This document shows, one piece after another, positions 9,070 through 17,762 of a stretch of DNA of 29,469 nucleotides; within the stretch, counting starts at the first letter, position 1; every line of letters begins with the position of its first letter. The notes beneath the pieces were generated by a model. The model was not told where the DNA came from, did not search any database, and saw nothing but the letters and a program-made list of their open reading frames with translations. This DNA comes from E44-bin32 sp034430595 (lineage in GTDB: Bacteria; Chloroflexota; Anaerolineae; Anaerolineales; E44-bin32), in the NCBI GenBank assembly GCA_034430595.1, contig DAOUEL010000008.1, forward strand, positions 1 to 29,469. The letters run 5' to 3'. Position numbers and translations under genes: made by a program.

Positions 9070-9090
9070 AGGTGGTTCGACACAGAGAAA

Positions 9091-9116
9091 CTGCCCCACA
9101 CTTGATGTGGGGGCAG
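9091..9116. terminator. hairpin between convergent psuG and degV
   Basis: CTGCCCCACA (9091-9100) pairs with TGTGGGGGCAG (9106-9116) around a 5-base loop, with one bulged G. It sits between two convergent stops, which suits a shared terminator. No T-run follows on either side, so it would be an atypical one. Confidence 0.4.
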
Positions 9117-9169
9117 GACTCCTGATCGTTCGAATTTGTCATGGTTCAGGAACAGCGGCAACCTCTCAC

Positions 9170-10018
9170 TTATTCACAATGTCCTTTTACCTCCAACAAG
9201 GCAAAGCCAATCGCCCCAGGGCCAATGTGCGCCCCGATGACCGGCGTGATGTCCACTGACTCGATCTTCCCCTGTGGGAGATCACTCTCGACCCGTTTGA
9301 GCAGCTCCCTGGCCTGCTCCTCGGCATGGGTATGGACGAGCGCGATCCGCTCGACCGGCATGCGCTCCTCGAGCAGCGCCAGCAGCCTGCGCTGGGCGGC
9401 CTCCTTTGTGCGTATACGTTCGGAGGTAGGGACACCATCGTACATTTTCAAGAGCGGCTTGACCTTAAGCAGGCTCCCGATGCCTGCGATAGTCCCGTTC
9501 ATGCGTCCGCTGCGCCGTAAAAACTCGAGTGTGTCAAGCGCGGCAAACACATGGGTGCGCTTGATTTGTTCTTCTAAGAGCGGCAGGATCTCCGCGACCG
9601 ACTTTCCAGCCTGCGCCTCTTGGGCTGCCCGCTCAACGAGAAAGCCGGTTCCCAGGCTCAACTGGCGTGAGTCGAACACCGTAACCGGCACCGAGCTCGT
9701 CAGTTCGGCGCCCTGACGGGCGACATCTGGCGTTGCGCTCAAGCTGATCGAGATATGGATCGAGAGCACTTCGCTCGCGCCCTCGTCTGCCAGGCGGTCA
9801 TAGAAATGCTTGAAGACGTTCGCCCCGGGTGCCGCTGTCGTTGGAGGGGGGTTCCAGCCCGGAAGCTGGAGGTAGAACTGCTCACGGGAAAGGTCGACGC
9901 CATCCTGGTAGCTCTCCCCACCGATATTGATATAGAGCGGTACGACCTCGATCCCGTAGCGTTCGATTACTTCCGCCGGTAGATCACAGGTGCTGTCTGT
10001 AACAATACGTACCGTCAT
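9170..10018 (-). CDS. DegV family fatty-acid-binding protein
   Basis: 282 residues, the normal DegV length. The N-terminus carries the DegV signature V-T-D-S-T-C-D-L-P followed by YGIEVVPLYI, then the SISLSATPD segment that corresponds to the lipid head-group loop, and a C-terminal domain ending GPGAIGFALL. In Firmicutes, DegV/FakB proteins present exogenous fatty acids to the kinase FakA; no fakA is visible here, so the partner is unknown. The ATG at 10018 is preceded by a strong GAGGAGGTGG ribosome site. It lies 62 bases downstream of folE on the same strand and could be read from the folE promoter. Confidence 0.92.
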   Translation of the reverse strand: MTVRIVTDSTCDLPAEVIERYGIEVVPLYINIGGESYQDGVDLSREQFYLQLPGWNPPPTTAAPGANVFKHFYDRLADEGASEVLSIHISISLSATPDVARQGAELTSSVPVTVFDSRQLSLGTGFLVERAAQEAQAGKSVAEILPLLEEQIKRTHVFAALDTLEFLRRSGRMNGTIAGIGSLLKVKPLLKMYDGVPTSERIRTKEAAQRRLLALLEERMPVERIALVHTHAEEQARELLKRVESDLPQGKIESVDITPVIGAHIGPGAIGFALLEVKGHCE

Positions 10019-10080
10019 CCTGCCACCTCCTCAAACTGGCGACCCGGAAATCCGGCGCCAAATCCATCCCCCTGGCGGGA

Positions 10081-10746
10081 TCAGCGTTCTCCGGCTGCAA
10101 GAGACAGCAGCTGCCGCCTTAGATCCTCGGACTCAGCTTTTGCGGCCTGTGTTCGCATCACACCCTCCGGCTGGCCAACCCCACGCATCACGGCGCAGAA
10201 ATGGACGCCTTCCACGATAACCGCGACACCGCGTGGCTCAAGCTTATCGTACAGGAAGGAAGCGACTTGATCGGTCATGCGCTCCTGTACCTGGAGCCGG
10301 CGGGCGAAGATCTCGACCACACGCGGGATCTTGCTTAACCCGACCACTCGTCCTGATGGCAGGTAGGCCACATGCGCCTTCCCATGGAAGGGAAGCATGT
10401 GATGTTCGCACATGCTGTAGAAGGTGATGTCGCGCACGACGATCGGCTCACTGTTGCTCTCTTCAAACATGGCGCCGTTGATCACACTGTCCAGATCAAC
10501 GCTGTAGCCGCTGGTAACCTCGCGCAGCATCTTTGCTACCCGCTTGGGTGTATCAAGGAGACCTTCCCGCTCGGGATTCTCACCGATCCCATCGAGCAGC
10601 GTGCGGACGGCACCCAACATCACCGGATCGGGCGCCTGTCCCGCACGCCAAGCCATAACCTGTTCCATCTTGCCACCGTCGGGAAGGAATACCCCGTTCG
10701 GTGCCTCCTGGTAAACCAGCTCACGTTCCTCGTTCAATACCAACAT
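10081..10746 (-). CDS. folE: GTP cyclohydrolase I (type IA)
   Basis: 221 residues. It converts GTP to 7,8-dihydroneopterin triphosphate, the first step of folate and other pterin synthesis. The catalytic core is intact: GLLDTPKRVAKM, the zinc and active-site motif MCEHHMLPFHGK, GLSKIPRVVEIFARRLQVQERMT, and HFCAVMRG with the second zinc cysteine. About 30 residues at the N-terminus precede the usual core; a later Met could also serve, but the ATG at 10746 has a GGAG site seven bases upstream and a matching promoter. The promoter is overlapped by 11-bp direct repeats like those at the CarH-type gene, which suggests light/B12 control. In some Proteobacteria folE is recalled as a member of LitR regulons. 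Confidence 0.96.
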   Translation of the reverse strand: MLVLNEERELVYQEAPNGVFLPDGGKMEQVMAWRAGQAPDPVMLGAVRTLLDGIGENPEREGLLDTPKRVAKMLREVTSGYSVDLDSVINGAMFEESNSEPIVVRDITFYSMCEHHMLPFHGKAHVAYLPSGRVVGLSKIPRVVEIFARRLQVQERMTDQVASFLYDKLEPRGVAVIVEGVHFCAVMRGVGQPEGVMRTQAAKAESEDLRRQLLSLAAGER

Positions 10747-10777
10747 GATTTTCTCCTGCTAAGACTGTGATGGGAAC

Positions 10778-10806
10778 ATCCTAGCAGGATTTCGATTATT
10801 TGTCAA
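10778..10806 (-). promoter_or_regulatory. folE sigma-70 promoter
   Basis: On the minus strand a perfect -35 TTGACA (10806-10801) and TAGGAT (10783-10778) are spaced by 17 bases. The start of transcription would be near 10771, giving a leader of about 25 nt. The -35 hexamer is the complement of the first six bases of an operator repeat. Confidence 0.8.
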
Positions 10807-10833
10807 GTTATTGTATAGTTATATTCTAGTAAA
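10801..10833 (+). promoter_or_regulatory. CarH/LitR-type operator: three 11-bp direct repeats upstream of folE
   Basis: Reading the plus strand in exact 11-base steps: TGTCAAGTTAT (10801), TGTATAGTTAT (10812), ATTCTAGTAAA (10823). The first two differ at two positions. A fourth weaker unit, TTTCGATTATT, may precede them at 10790. The first repeat covers the folE -35 box, and the others extend upstream from it. The 14 bases TGTCAAGTTATTGT recur exactly at 22745. Confidence 0.7.
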
Positions 10834-10861
10834 TATCGCTGTACTCTTCATCGGCTGGGTT

Positions 10862-12961
10862 TCAACCGTTGCAGCGCGCCCGGACATCCAGGGCCAGTGC
10901 TCCCTGCCCGCTTTCAAAGACCCGCAACGGGTTGATTTCCAGTTCCTGCAGTTGGGGAAAATCAAGCGCCAGCTGGCTCAACCGGCAGAGGGCATCGATC
11001 ACCGCTTCACGGTCGGCCGGCGCCTGCCCGCGCAGGCCTCGCAGCCTTTTCCCGGCCAGGGTCGCATCCAGCATCCCGGCCGCCTCTTCCTTCGTAAGCG
11101 GCGCCAGTGCGAATGCCACATCCCCCAGCGCTTCCACCTCCACACCGCCTGAGCCAAACATCAGCAAAGGTCCGAACTGCTGATCGCGAACGAAGCCGAG
11201 GATCACATCCCGACCAGGCCTGGCCTGAGGCTGCAGGATAAATCCGCTGCCATCCAGTTTGGGCAGCGCTGTTCCTAATCGCTCCTGCAGCGCAGCGTAG
11301 GCCTCTCGCAGCTCGGCCTCGGTTCGCAGGTCGACTGCCACACCGCCCAGGTCGGATTTATGGGGAACATCGGGCGAATTGATCTTTAATACAACCGGGT
11401 AGCCAAATTCTCCTGCCAGGTCCAGGGCCTGGTTCAGGCTCTCCACCGCAGCCTGGCGGCTCACTGGCAGGCCATAAGCTGCGATCAGGTTGAGCGAATC
11501 CTGGGCATCGAGAAAGCGTTCCTCCCCGCGCCGGGCACCCTTCAGCGTGGAGGCTGCACGATCCCGATCGACTCCTGAAAGTGGCACAACTGCTTCCTCA
11601 ACCCGTTCGAGCTGCCGGGCGCGCAGGTACAGCACGCGCAGCGCCGAGGCCGCACGTTCCGGGAAGCGGTAGTCGGGCACACGCGCCATGCGAAAGAGCT
11701 GCGCCGCATGGGCAATCAAGCCCTCGCCCATCAGTGCCACCACGACCGGCTTGGCTGCCGAGCGGATAACGGGGATGATTGCGCCAGCCACTTCGGCAGC
11801 GGTTGTCACCGGCGGAGGGGGCAGGATGACGATGATTCCGTCAACACCCTGATCGTCCAGCAGCAGCCGCAGCGCATCGGCATACTCACGTGGTCCTGCG
11901 CTGGCTAACATATCGACCGGGTTGCGCAGGCTGGCTGCCACCGGCAGGAATTCCGCCAGCTGGTCATGCGTACCCTGATCCAGATTGGCCAGCCGCAAAC
12001 TATTTTCCTCGAGTGCGTCGGCTGCGATCGCCCCGGGTCCCCCGGCGTTCGTCAGCACCGCCATGCGCGGTCCCGGGGGCAACGGACACCACGCCAGCGC
12101 CCGGGCCCAGTCGAACATCTCCTCCGAGTGTCGGGCACGTATGACTCCCGCTTTACGAAAGGCGGCATCGAACGCCTGATCCTCCCCGGCCAGCGCACCG
12201 GTATGGGAGGCGACCGCCGCCCGCCCTGCCGCCGACCGACCGACTTTAATCGCTACGACCGGCTTGGAGCGGGTTACCTTGCGCGCGCTCCGAATGAAGC
12301 TCGCGCCATCGCCGATCCCTTCCAGGTACATCGCCACAACGTGTGTATTGGGGTCGGCCGCCGTGGCCGGCAGCAGGTCGCCCTCGTTTAGATCCATCTG
12401 ATTGCCGAGGCTGATCAGGCGTGAGAGTCCAAAACCCTGCCCGCGCGCCCAATCGATCACGGCTTCGCAGATTGCACCGGAATGCGATAGGAAGGCGATT
12501 TCGCCCTGGATCGGGCCTGGCAGCGGCAGGAAACTGGTGTCGATCGGCAGGTGCGTGTCGAGGTAGCCGATGCAGTTCGGACCCAGGACGCGAATCTCGT
12601 AGCGGCGGGCGATCTCCAGGCACTGCTCTTCCAACTCGGCGCCTTCAGCCCCGGTCTCACGAAAACCGCCGGCCCCGACGATCGCATAGTGAATGCCGCG
12701 CAACCCGCAGTCCTCCAGCGCAGCCGGAACGGACCCGGCCGGGATCATGATCACAGCCAGATCAACCGGATCTGGTACGCTCGCTAAGTCCGGGTGCAGC
12801 GGCCGGTCAAAAAGCGAGCCGCCGCGCGGGTTGACGAGATGGATCGCGCCCGGGTAACCGGATACGACCAGGTTGCGCGCAACGCCATATCCGAGCTTGA
12901 CCGGGTCGCGAGACGCACCGACAACGACCACGCCTTTCGGGGCTAGCAAGCCTTCGAACAT
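10862..12961 (-). CDS. ADP-forming acyl-CoA synthetase, fused alpha and beta parts
   Basis: 699 residues from the ATG at 12961, chosen because GGAGG lies four bases upstream and the predicted transcript starts near 13000. The domain order is CoA-binding Rossmann domain (about 5-100, with VVVVGASRD and NPRGG), succinyl-CoA-ligase-like domains (about 145-440), then an ATP-grasp domain (about 475-695, with P-V-V-L-K-I-N-S-P-D-V-P-H-K-S-D-L-G-G-V). The phosphorylatable histidine is H253 in SHTGALAGED. The family interconverts acyl-CoA + ADP + phosphate with acid + ATP + CoA, saving energy during fermentation, and this single-chain form is common in Chloroflexota and archaea. Acyl specificity cannot be read. 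Some relatives are protein acetyltransferases, but no GNAT domain is present here. Confidence 0.92.
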   Translation of the reverse strand: MFEGLLAPKGVVVVGASRDPVKLGYGVARNLVVSGYPGAIHLVNPRGGSLFDRPLHPDLASVPDPVDLAVIMIPAGSVPAALEDCGLRGIHYAIVGAGGFRETGAEGAELEEQCLEIARRYEIRVLGPNCIGYLDTHLPIDTSFLPLPGPIQGEIAFLSHSGAICEAVIDWARGQGFGLSRLISLGNQMDLNEGDLLPATAADPNTHVVAMYLEGIGDGASFIRSARKVTRSKPVVAIKVGRSAAGRAAVASHTGALAGEDQAFDAAFRKAGVIRARHSEEMFDWARALAWCPLPPGPRMAVLTNAGGPGAIAADALEENSLRLANLDQGTHDQLAEFLPVAASLRNPVDMLASAGPREYADALRLLLDDQGVDGIIVILPPPPVTTAAEVAGAIIPVIRSAAKPVVVALMGEGLIAHAAQLFRMARVPDYRFPERAASALRVLYLRARQLERVEEAVVPLSGVDRDRAASTLKGARRGEERFLDAQDSLNLIAAYGLPVSRQAAVESLNQALDLAGEFGYPVVLKINSPDVPHKSDLGGVAVDLRTEAELREAYAALQERLGTALPKLDGSGFILQPQARPGRDVILGFVRDQQFGPLLMFGSGGVEVEALGDVAFALAPLTKEEAAGMLDATLAGKRLRGLRGQAPADREAVIDALCRLSQLALDFPQLQELEINPLRVFESGQGALALDVRARCNG

Positions 12962-13006
12962 CCGACCTCCAGGTGTGGAAATTCCGATCGAGTTCAACCC
13001 GGGTAC

Positions 13007-13035
13007 AGTATAGCTTTAGAAGCTCTCCACTTCCA
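13007..13035 (-). promoter_or_regulatory. predicted promoter of the acyl-CoA synthetase gene
   Basis: On the minus strand, TATACT (13012-13007) with a weak -35 TGGAAG (13035-13030) 17 bases away. It would start transcription near 13000, about 40 nt before the ATG. Confidence 0.42.
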
Positions 13036-13064
13036 TCTCATCAGGAGCTCAAGCCCGGTTGGCA

Positions 13065-13073
13065 TGTTATAAT
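13065..13073 (+). promoter_or_regulatory. extended -10 promoter of the DUF151 gene
   Basis: TGT directly before a perfect TATAAT (13068-13073), which is the extended -10 form. No good -35 lies at 16-18 bases, as is normal for this class. The leader would be about 35 nt. Confidence 0.55.
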
Positions 13074-13114
13074 CGCCTCAATTCCGGCACACAGTACGCC
13101 TGGAGGCGAGCAGG

Positions 13115-13636
13115 ATGGTAGAGGTTGAAATCGACAGCATCCGCGTCAGCCTGATGTCGCAGCAGCGGATCGTCATCCTGAAAGAGATCAATTCGGATCG
13201 CTACCTGCCGATCTGGATCGGTCCATATGAAGCCGAGGCGATCACTCTCAGCCTGCAGGACGTTGAGGTCGCACGCCCCCTGACCCATGACCTGCTGCGC
13301 AATGTACTTACCGATCTGGGCGCACAGGTAACCCGCATCAATATCACCGAACTGCGTGAAAATGTCTTCTTCGCCCGCATCGTCCTTCAGGTGAATGGCG
13401 AGGAAATGTCGATCGATTCGCGTCCCTCCGACGCGCTGGCGCTCGCCGTCCGTGTACACGTTCCGGTTTACGTAGCCGAGGAAATCATGGATGAAGCCTC
13501 GACCGTGCCGGAAGCTGACCTGGAGAGCGAGCCTGCCGGCGAGGTGCCGGACGAACGCCTGGAAGTCTTTAAGGACTTCATGGACTCGCTCGACATGGAT
13601 GATTTGGAATCGACGGACACCGAAGACGAAGAGTAA
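13115..13636 (+). CDS. bifunctional nuclease family (DUF151) protein
   Basis: 173 residues. The first 130 or so match the DUF151/bifunctional-nuclease fold: VEVEIDSIRVSL, R-Y-L-P-I-W-I-G-P-Y-E-A, RPLTHDLL, and SIDSRPSDALALAVR with the conserved Asp/Ser pair. An acidic tail follows, similar to UVR-type tails of longer members but here only Glu/Asp-rich (ends ESTDTEDEE). The plant and Thermotoga relatives are described as having RNase and DNase activity, but the physiological role in bacteria is unclear. The start ATG has a GGAGG-containing site upstream and its own extended -10 promoter. It precedes dnaB by 108 bases on the same strand. Confidence 0.9.
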   Translation: MVEVEIDSIRVSLMSQQRIVILKEINSDRYLPIWIGPYEAEAITLSLQDVEVARPLTHDLLRNVLTDLGAQVTRINITELRENVFFARIVLQVNGEEMSIDSRPSDALALAVRVHVPVYVAEEIMDEASTVPEADLESEPAGEVPDERLEVFKDFMDSLDMDDLESTDTEDEE

Positions 13637-13744
13637 TTCCTGCACTTAGTAAAATGATCAGGCGGGCTGCGCCCTAGCTTAAACTTTCATAACCTCTTCA
13701 CGAGGATCAAGATCAGCTCAAAGCAGGGTCCCAATGGAAGGGCG

Positions 13745-15124
13745 ATGACGGATTTTCCACCTCGGCTTCAATCCAGCAGTTCTGGCGACGGACACGAGAT
13801 GCCACACGACCGGCAGGCAGAAGAAGCCCTGCTTGGGTCGGTGCTGGTCAATCCCGAGGTTTACTATGATGTCGCCAATACGCTCTCAGTGGATGACTTC
13901 TTCCTCCACCGCAATCGCTGGATCTGGGAAGCCTTTACCTCGCTGCACGAACAGCGCTTACCGGTCGACATCCTGACCGTATCCGAAGAACTCGAACGCC
14001 AGTCACGTTTGGACGAGGCCGGTGGTCCGGCCTACCTGACGGCGCTGATCAATAATGTGCCCTCCTCGCTGCACGCTGAGGCCTATGCGAAGGTCGTCGA
14101 GGAAACCGCGACCCGCCGCCGCCTGCTGGCTGCCGCCAACCAGATTGCCAAGCTGGCCTACCAGGGCGGCACGCCGATCGAAGAGGTTGTCAACGAGTCA
14201 GAGAAGTCAATTTTCGGCGTCAGCGAACGCCGGCTCACACACCAGCTGCAGCCGATCAAGCGTGTCCTGAGCGAATACTACGACCGCATCGACTACCTCG
14301 CCCGCCATAAAGACGAGACTCTGGGGGTACCTACCGGATTCATCGACCTCGACCGGCTGCTCGGTGGGCTGCAGTCAAGCGACCTGCTGATCATCGCTGG
14401 CCGCCCGGGACAGGGTAAATCCGGCTTCTGCCTGTCGGTTGCTAAAAACGCCAGCCAGATTCACAAACGCCACGTGGCGCTCTTCTCACTCGAGATGTCA
14501 AATGAGCAGCTGGTGCAGCGCCTGGTGGCGCAGGAAACAGGCATCGATTCGCAGCGCCTGCGGCTGGCCGACTTGCAGGATGACGAGTGGCCGCTCTTCA
14601 CCCAGGCCGTAAGCGCGCTCGGGGATACCCAGATCTATCTCGATGACACGCCCGCCATCACCCCGCTCCAGCTGCGCACGAAGTGCCGCCGGCTGCACAT
14701 GGAGGTGGGGTTGGACCTGATCATCGTCGACTATCTGCAGCTGATGACCGGCGATTCCCGCATCGATAACCGGGTGCAGGAAGTCTCGTATATCTCGCGC
14801 AACTTAAAGGCACTGGCGCGCGAGCTAAACGTCCCGGTGTTGGCCGCGGCCCAGCTCTCACGGGCGGTCGAATCCCGCCGCCCACCGCGCCCGATCCTCT
14901 CCGACCTGCGCGAATCCGGCAGCCTGGAGCAGGATGCCGACGTGGTGCTTTTCATCTACCGTCCGGATCAGTACGAGGATGACACGATGAAGCAGAACAT
15001 CGCCGAGATCATCGTCGCCAAACACCGCAACGGCCCCGTGGGGAGCGTCGAGCTGGTCTTCCGTCAATCGCTGGCCAAGTTTGAGAACGCCGCCACCCGC
15101 CCGGTCGACCTGGCCGCGGTTTAG
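13745..15124 (+). CDS. dnaB: replicative DNA helicase DnaB
   Basis: 459 residues, full length for DnaB. The N-terminal helicase-binding domain begins PHDRQAEEALLGSVL at about residue 20. The RecA-like motor has Walker A GRPGQGKSG with K225, the S-L-E-M-S motif, Walker B L-I-I-V-D-Y-L-Q-L-M, AAQLSRAVE, the arginine-rich LSDLRESGSLEQDAD and the C-terminal AKHRNGPVG. It forms the hexameric ring that unwinds DNA at the replication fork. The ATG at 13745 has GGAAGG just upstream. The two genes that follow look like helicase-loading functions, making a compact replication-restart or initiation cluster. No intein is present. Confidence 0.97.
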   Translation: MTDFPPRLQSSSSGDGHEMPHDRQAEEALLGSVLVNPEVYYDVANTLSVDDFFLHRNRWIWEAFTSLHEQRLPVDILTVSEELERQSRLDEAGGPAYLTALINNVPSSLHAEAYAKVVEETATRRRLLAAANQIAKLAYQGGTPIEEVVNESEKSIFGVSERRLTHQLQPIKRVLSEYYDRIDYLARHKDETLGVPTGFIDLDRLLGGLQSSDLLIIAGRPGQGKSGFCLSVAKNASQIHKRHVALFSLEMSNEQLVQRLVAQETGIDSQRLRLADLQDDEWPLFTQAVSALGDTQIYLDDTPAITPLQLRTKCRRLHMEVGLDLIIVDYLQLMTGDSRIDNRVQEVSYISRNLKALARELNVPVLAAAQLSRAVESRRPPRPILSDLRESGSLEQDADVVLFIYRPDQYEDDTMKQNIAEIIVAKHRNGPVGSVELVFRQSLAKFENAATRPVDLAAV

Positions 15125-15140
15125 GCTGATCCACTGCGCC

Positions 15141-15854
15141 ATGACCCCTTCAGGATTTTCAGGATTCCCTGCAGGAAAACAGCCGCTGATCCCCATCCCG
15201 GCCGCGTTCTTCAGCGAACTGCTGCCGCAAATTGATGATCTCGGTGAGCTGCAGGTAACATTGTATGCTTTCTGGGCTTTGACCCGGCGCGAGGGTCGCT
15301 TCCGATACCTGCAGCGCAGCGAGATGGCCGCCGACGAGAGCCTGATGGCGGCGCTCGAAAGGCCCGGCCTTCAGCCGGAAGCCGCCCTGGGAGAAGCCCT
15401 GGAGCGAGCCGTCGTACGCGGCACGCTGCTGCACGTGATGCTTGAGCTTGCATCCGGGGAGGAGCATTTCTACTTCTTCAATAGTGCCAGGGGCCGGGCC
15501 GCACTGGCGGCGGTCGAGGCCGGCGAGTGGACCCCCAGCGGAGATCCGGCCATGCCGCTATCCATGGCCATCGAGCGGCCAAACGTCTATACTCTTTATG
15601 AACAGAACATCGGGCCGCTGACGCCGATGCTCGCCGACCGCCTGCGGGCAGCCGAAGACAATTTCCCGGGAGAATGGATCGAGGAAGCGATCGGGATTGC
15701 GGTCGAAAACAACGTCAGGAAATGGCGCTACATCGAAGCCATACTCGAGGATTGGGAGCAGCGAGGCAGGCATGAGCGAGAAGATCGAGGAGACTCTGAA
15801 AAGGCTCGCCGCCGCTACATCCAGGGCAAGCTCGCCGACTACTGGGACTCCTGA
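15141..15854 (+). CDS. DnaD-like (DnaB_2 domain) primosome protein
   Basis: 237 residues from the ATG at 15141; an in-frame TTG further upstream lies inside dnaB and is less likely. The C-terminal half (about 140-237) has the DnaD/DnaB_2 pattern: a YEQNIGPLTPMLADRL helix, then W-I-E-E-A-I-G-I-A-V-E-N-N-V-R-K-W-R-Y-I and a final I-L-E-D-W segment. In Bacillus, DnaD and DnaB (primosomal) proteins remodel the origin and help load the helicase. The N-terminal half probably forms a winged-helix domain. It starts 16 bases after dnaB and its last 83 bases overlap the next gene in another frame, so the three genes form one operon. Confidence 0.82.
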   Translation: MTPSGFSGFPAGKQPLIPIPAAFFSELLPQIDDLGELQVTLYAFWALTRREGRFRYLQRSEMAADESLMAALERPGLQPEAALGEALERAVVRGTLLHVMLELASGEEHFYFFNSARGRAALAAVEAGEWTPSGDPAMPLSMAIERPNVYTLYEQNIGPLTPMLADRLRAAEDNFPGEWIEEAIGIAVENNVRKWRYIEAILEDWEQRGRHEREDRGDSEKARRRYIQGKLADYWDS

Positions 15855-17175
15855 AGGAGAGCCCCTGCGCCGAACGCTGGGCGACCCGAACTGTCCGCAC
15901 TGCGGCGGCTCGGGCTATCTGCGCGCTGACCTGCCGATCGACCACCCCGACTTCGGCCGGCTGCAGATTTGTTCTTGCCGCGCGGCCGATGTGCGGGCGC
16001 GCATGCGCCATCTGCTCTTCAGCTTGAGCCAGCTCGATGAGTTGAAGGAATTGACTTTCGAAGCCTTCAGCCCACGCGGCCGGGTAGGCATCGGAACGCA
16101 CCAGGCCGACTCGCTCGAACGTGCTTTCAACCAGGCCCAGACCTTCGCCTCCAGCCTGCAGGGCTGGCTGCTGATCGAGGGCGGCTACGGCTGCGGCAAG
16201 ACCCACCTGGCGGCGGCCGTCGCCAACCAGGTCGTCGAGCTCGGTATCCCCACGCTTTTCCTGACCGTTCCCGACCTGCTCGACCAGCTGCGCTTCGCTT
16301 ATGGCGCCGAGGATGTCACGTTTGAGCAGCGCTTCGAACAGGTACGTGAAGCCCCGCTGCTGGTCCTGGACGACTTCGGCACGCAGAGCGCCACGGCCTG
16401 GGCGCGCGAAAAGCTGTTCCAGATTCTCAACTACCGCTACATCAACCATCTGCCGCTTGTGGTCACGACCAATCTGGCGCTTGATGAACTCGAGGGCCGC
16501 GTCCGCTCTCGTCTCTCGGATCCCGAGCTGGTGACCCATGTGCGCATCCTGGCCCCGGATTACCGCCGGCCGGTTGATGACACCGGACAGCATGAGCTTT
16601 CCAGCCTCGGGTTGCACACCGGCCAAACCTTTGGCACGTTCAGCTTGCGGAAAGAGGAGAAGCTGCCGGGGGCCGACCTGAATACGCTCGATGAAGCCTT
16701 CCAGATGGCACAAGCGTACGCTGAGGAGCCGGACGGTTGGCTCGTGCTCATGGGCCCTTACGGCAGCGGCAAGACCCACCTGGCCGCGGCCGTCGCCAAC
16801 TACCGCGCCAGCCAGGGCTACCCGGTCATGTTTGTCGTCGTACCGGATATGCTCGACCACCTGCGGGCGACCTTCAGCCCCAGCTCGGATGTGTCCTACG
16901 ACCGGCGTTTCGATGAGATCCGCAGCGCACCCTTGCTCGTACTCGACGACCTCGGCTCGCAGGCCACCAAGCCCTGGGTGCAGGAGAAGCTCTACCAGCT
17001 GGTTAACTTCCGCTACAACGCCGGGTTGCCGACCGTCATCACCACGGTTGACACGCTGGATGAGATCGATCCGCGCCTGCAGTCGCGCTTGATGGACAGG
17101 CGCCTGGTGCAGATCGCACCGATCACGGCACCTTCGTACCGGGGTAAGGGAACGAAGAAACGCAGCAAGCGATAA
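15772..17175 (+). CDS. DnaC/DnaI-like helicase-loader ATPase with two tandem AAA+ domains
   Basis: 467 residues. A cysteine motif near the N-terminus (C41-x2-C44 then C67-x-C69) looks like the zinc-binding module of DnaI-type loaders. It is followed by two copies of the DnaC/IstB-like AAA+ core. Copy 1 has Walker A G-G-Y-G-C-G-K-T with K143 and Walker B LLVLDDFG near 200. Copy 2 has G-P-Y-G-S-G-K-T with K334 and LLVLDDLG near 392. Both keep an arginine-finger-like R-S-R-L or Q-S-R-L segment. Normal loaders have one AAA+ core, so this is an internal duplication. The start ATG at 15772 lies inside the DnaD gene and has GAGGCAGG upstream. Context with dnaB and DnaD strongly supports a role in replication. 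Confidence 0.88.
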   Translation: MSEKIEETLKRLAAATSRASSPTTGTPEGEPLRRTLGDPNCPHCGGSGYLRADLPIDHPDFGRLQICSCRAADVRARMRHLLFSLSQLDELKELTFEAFSPRGRVGIGTHQADSLERAFNQAQTFASSLQGWLLIEGGYGCGKTHLAAAVANQVVELGIPTLFLTVPDLLDQLRFAYGAEDVTFEQRFEQVREAPLLVLDDFGTQSATAWAREKLFQILNYRYINHLPLVVTTNLALDELEGRVRSRLSDPELVTHVRILAPDYRRPVDDTGQHELSSLGLHTGQTFGTFSLRKEEKLPGADLNTLDEAFQMAQAYAEEPDGWLVLMGPYGSGKTHLAAAVANYRASQGYPVMFVVVPDMLDHLRATFSPSSDVSYDRRFDEIRSAPLLVLDDLGSQATKPWVQEKLYQLVNFRYNAGLPTVITTVDTLDEIDPRLQSRLMDRRLVQIAPITAPSYRGKGTKKRSKR

Positions 17176-17720
17176 ACCCTTCAGCTCGATTGACCAAACC
17201 CCTGTATCTGCGATCGCACTCAGGCAAGCGCAGCAAAAGGGCCAGGTGTGCCTGGTTTCGCTTTCAAGCGATTTATCCCCATCACAGAGACCATGGGTAA
17301 ACATTCGAGACCAAAATAATGAGGTGTACTGGATACGGCACCCACACAGGAAATACCTGGATGGTCAAATGCTTCCCGGCCTAACATTTCGCGAGCTCAT
17401 CGATAGGCATGGCCAGAAGCCGGAATCGAAATTCCTTTCCTACAAGGGTGAAAACTGTCGAAACCTGAGCCGGGGCCTTCTCGTTCGACGAAGAGTGCAT
17501 GTTGCGGATGTGCTTCATATTGGTAAAGAAGCAAATGAGATCGATCGAGTGCAGGCTGGATTAGTTGGCAGCGAAGAGGAAGTGCGGCTTTATCCTCCCC
17601 GTAAAGCTAGGGTAGGGCAGCGTTTAGATAGGGCCCAAGCAAGGCCAAGGAAACCCGAAATCCCCTTCAACCCCAGCCCCAACCGGGCCCGGTACCGGAA
17701 ACCCCCGGAAGGATCCGGTT

Positions 17721-17745
17721 AAAAAGAAAAACCCCGCCAGGGGCC
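17721..17745 (-). terminator. weak intrinsic-terminator-like hairpin, minus strand
   Basis: Read on the minus strand, CCCC-TGGC-GGGG is followed by TTTTTCTTTTT. The four-pair GC stem is short but the T tract is good. It would stop leftward transcripts. Confidence 0.4.
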
Positions 17746-17762
17746 TAAGTTCGTTCACGTTA

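Noticed and set aside
13659..13674. Small GGGC/GCCC hairpin between the DUF151 gene and dnaB
   Set aside because: Stem of four pairs without a T tract; not convincing as a terminator.
15715..17304. 529-codon open frame on the minus strand, antisense to the double AAA+ gene
   Set aside because: It mirrors a strongly coding plus-strand gene with Walker motifs, has no recognisable domain and results from codon bias in GC-rich DNA.
17246..17722. 158-codon plus-strand open frame after the helicase-loader gene
   Set aside because: No family features, no ribosome site, and its second half runs into the low-complexity region, giving a basic Pro/Arg-rich tail. Considered non-coding, though the first 60 codons cannot be fully excluded.
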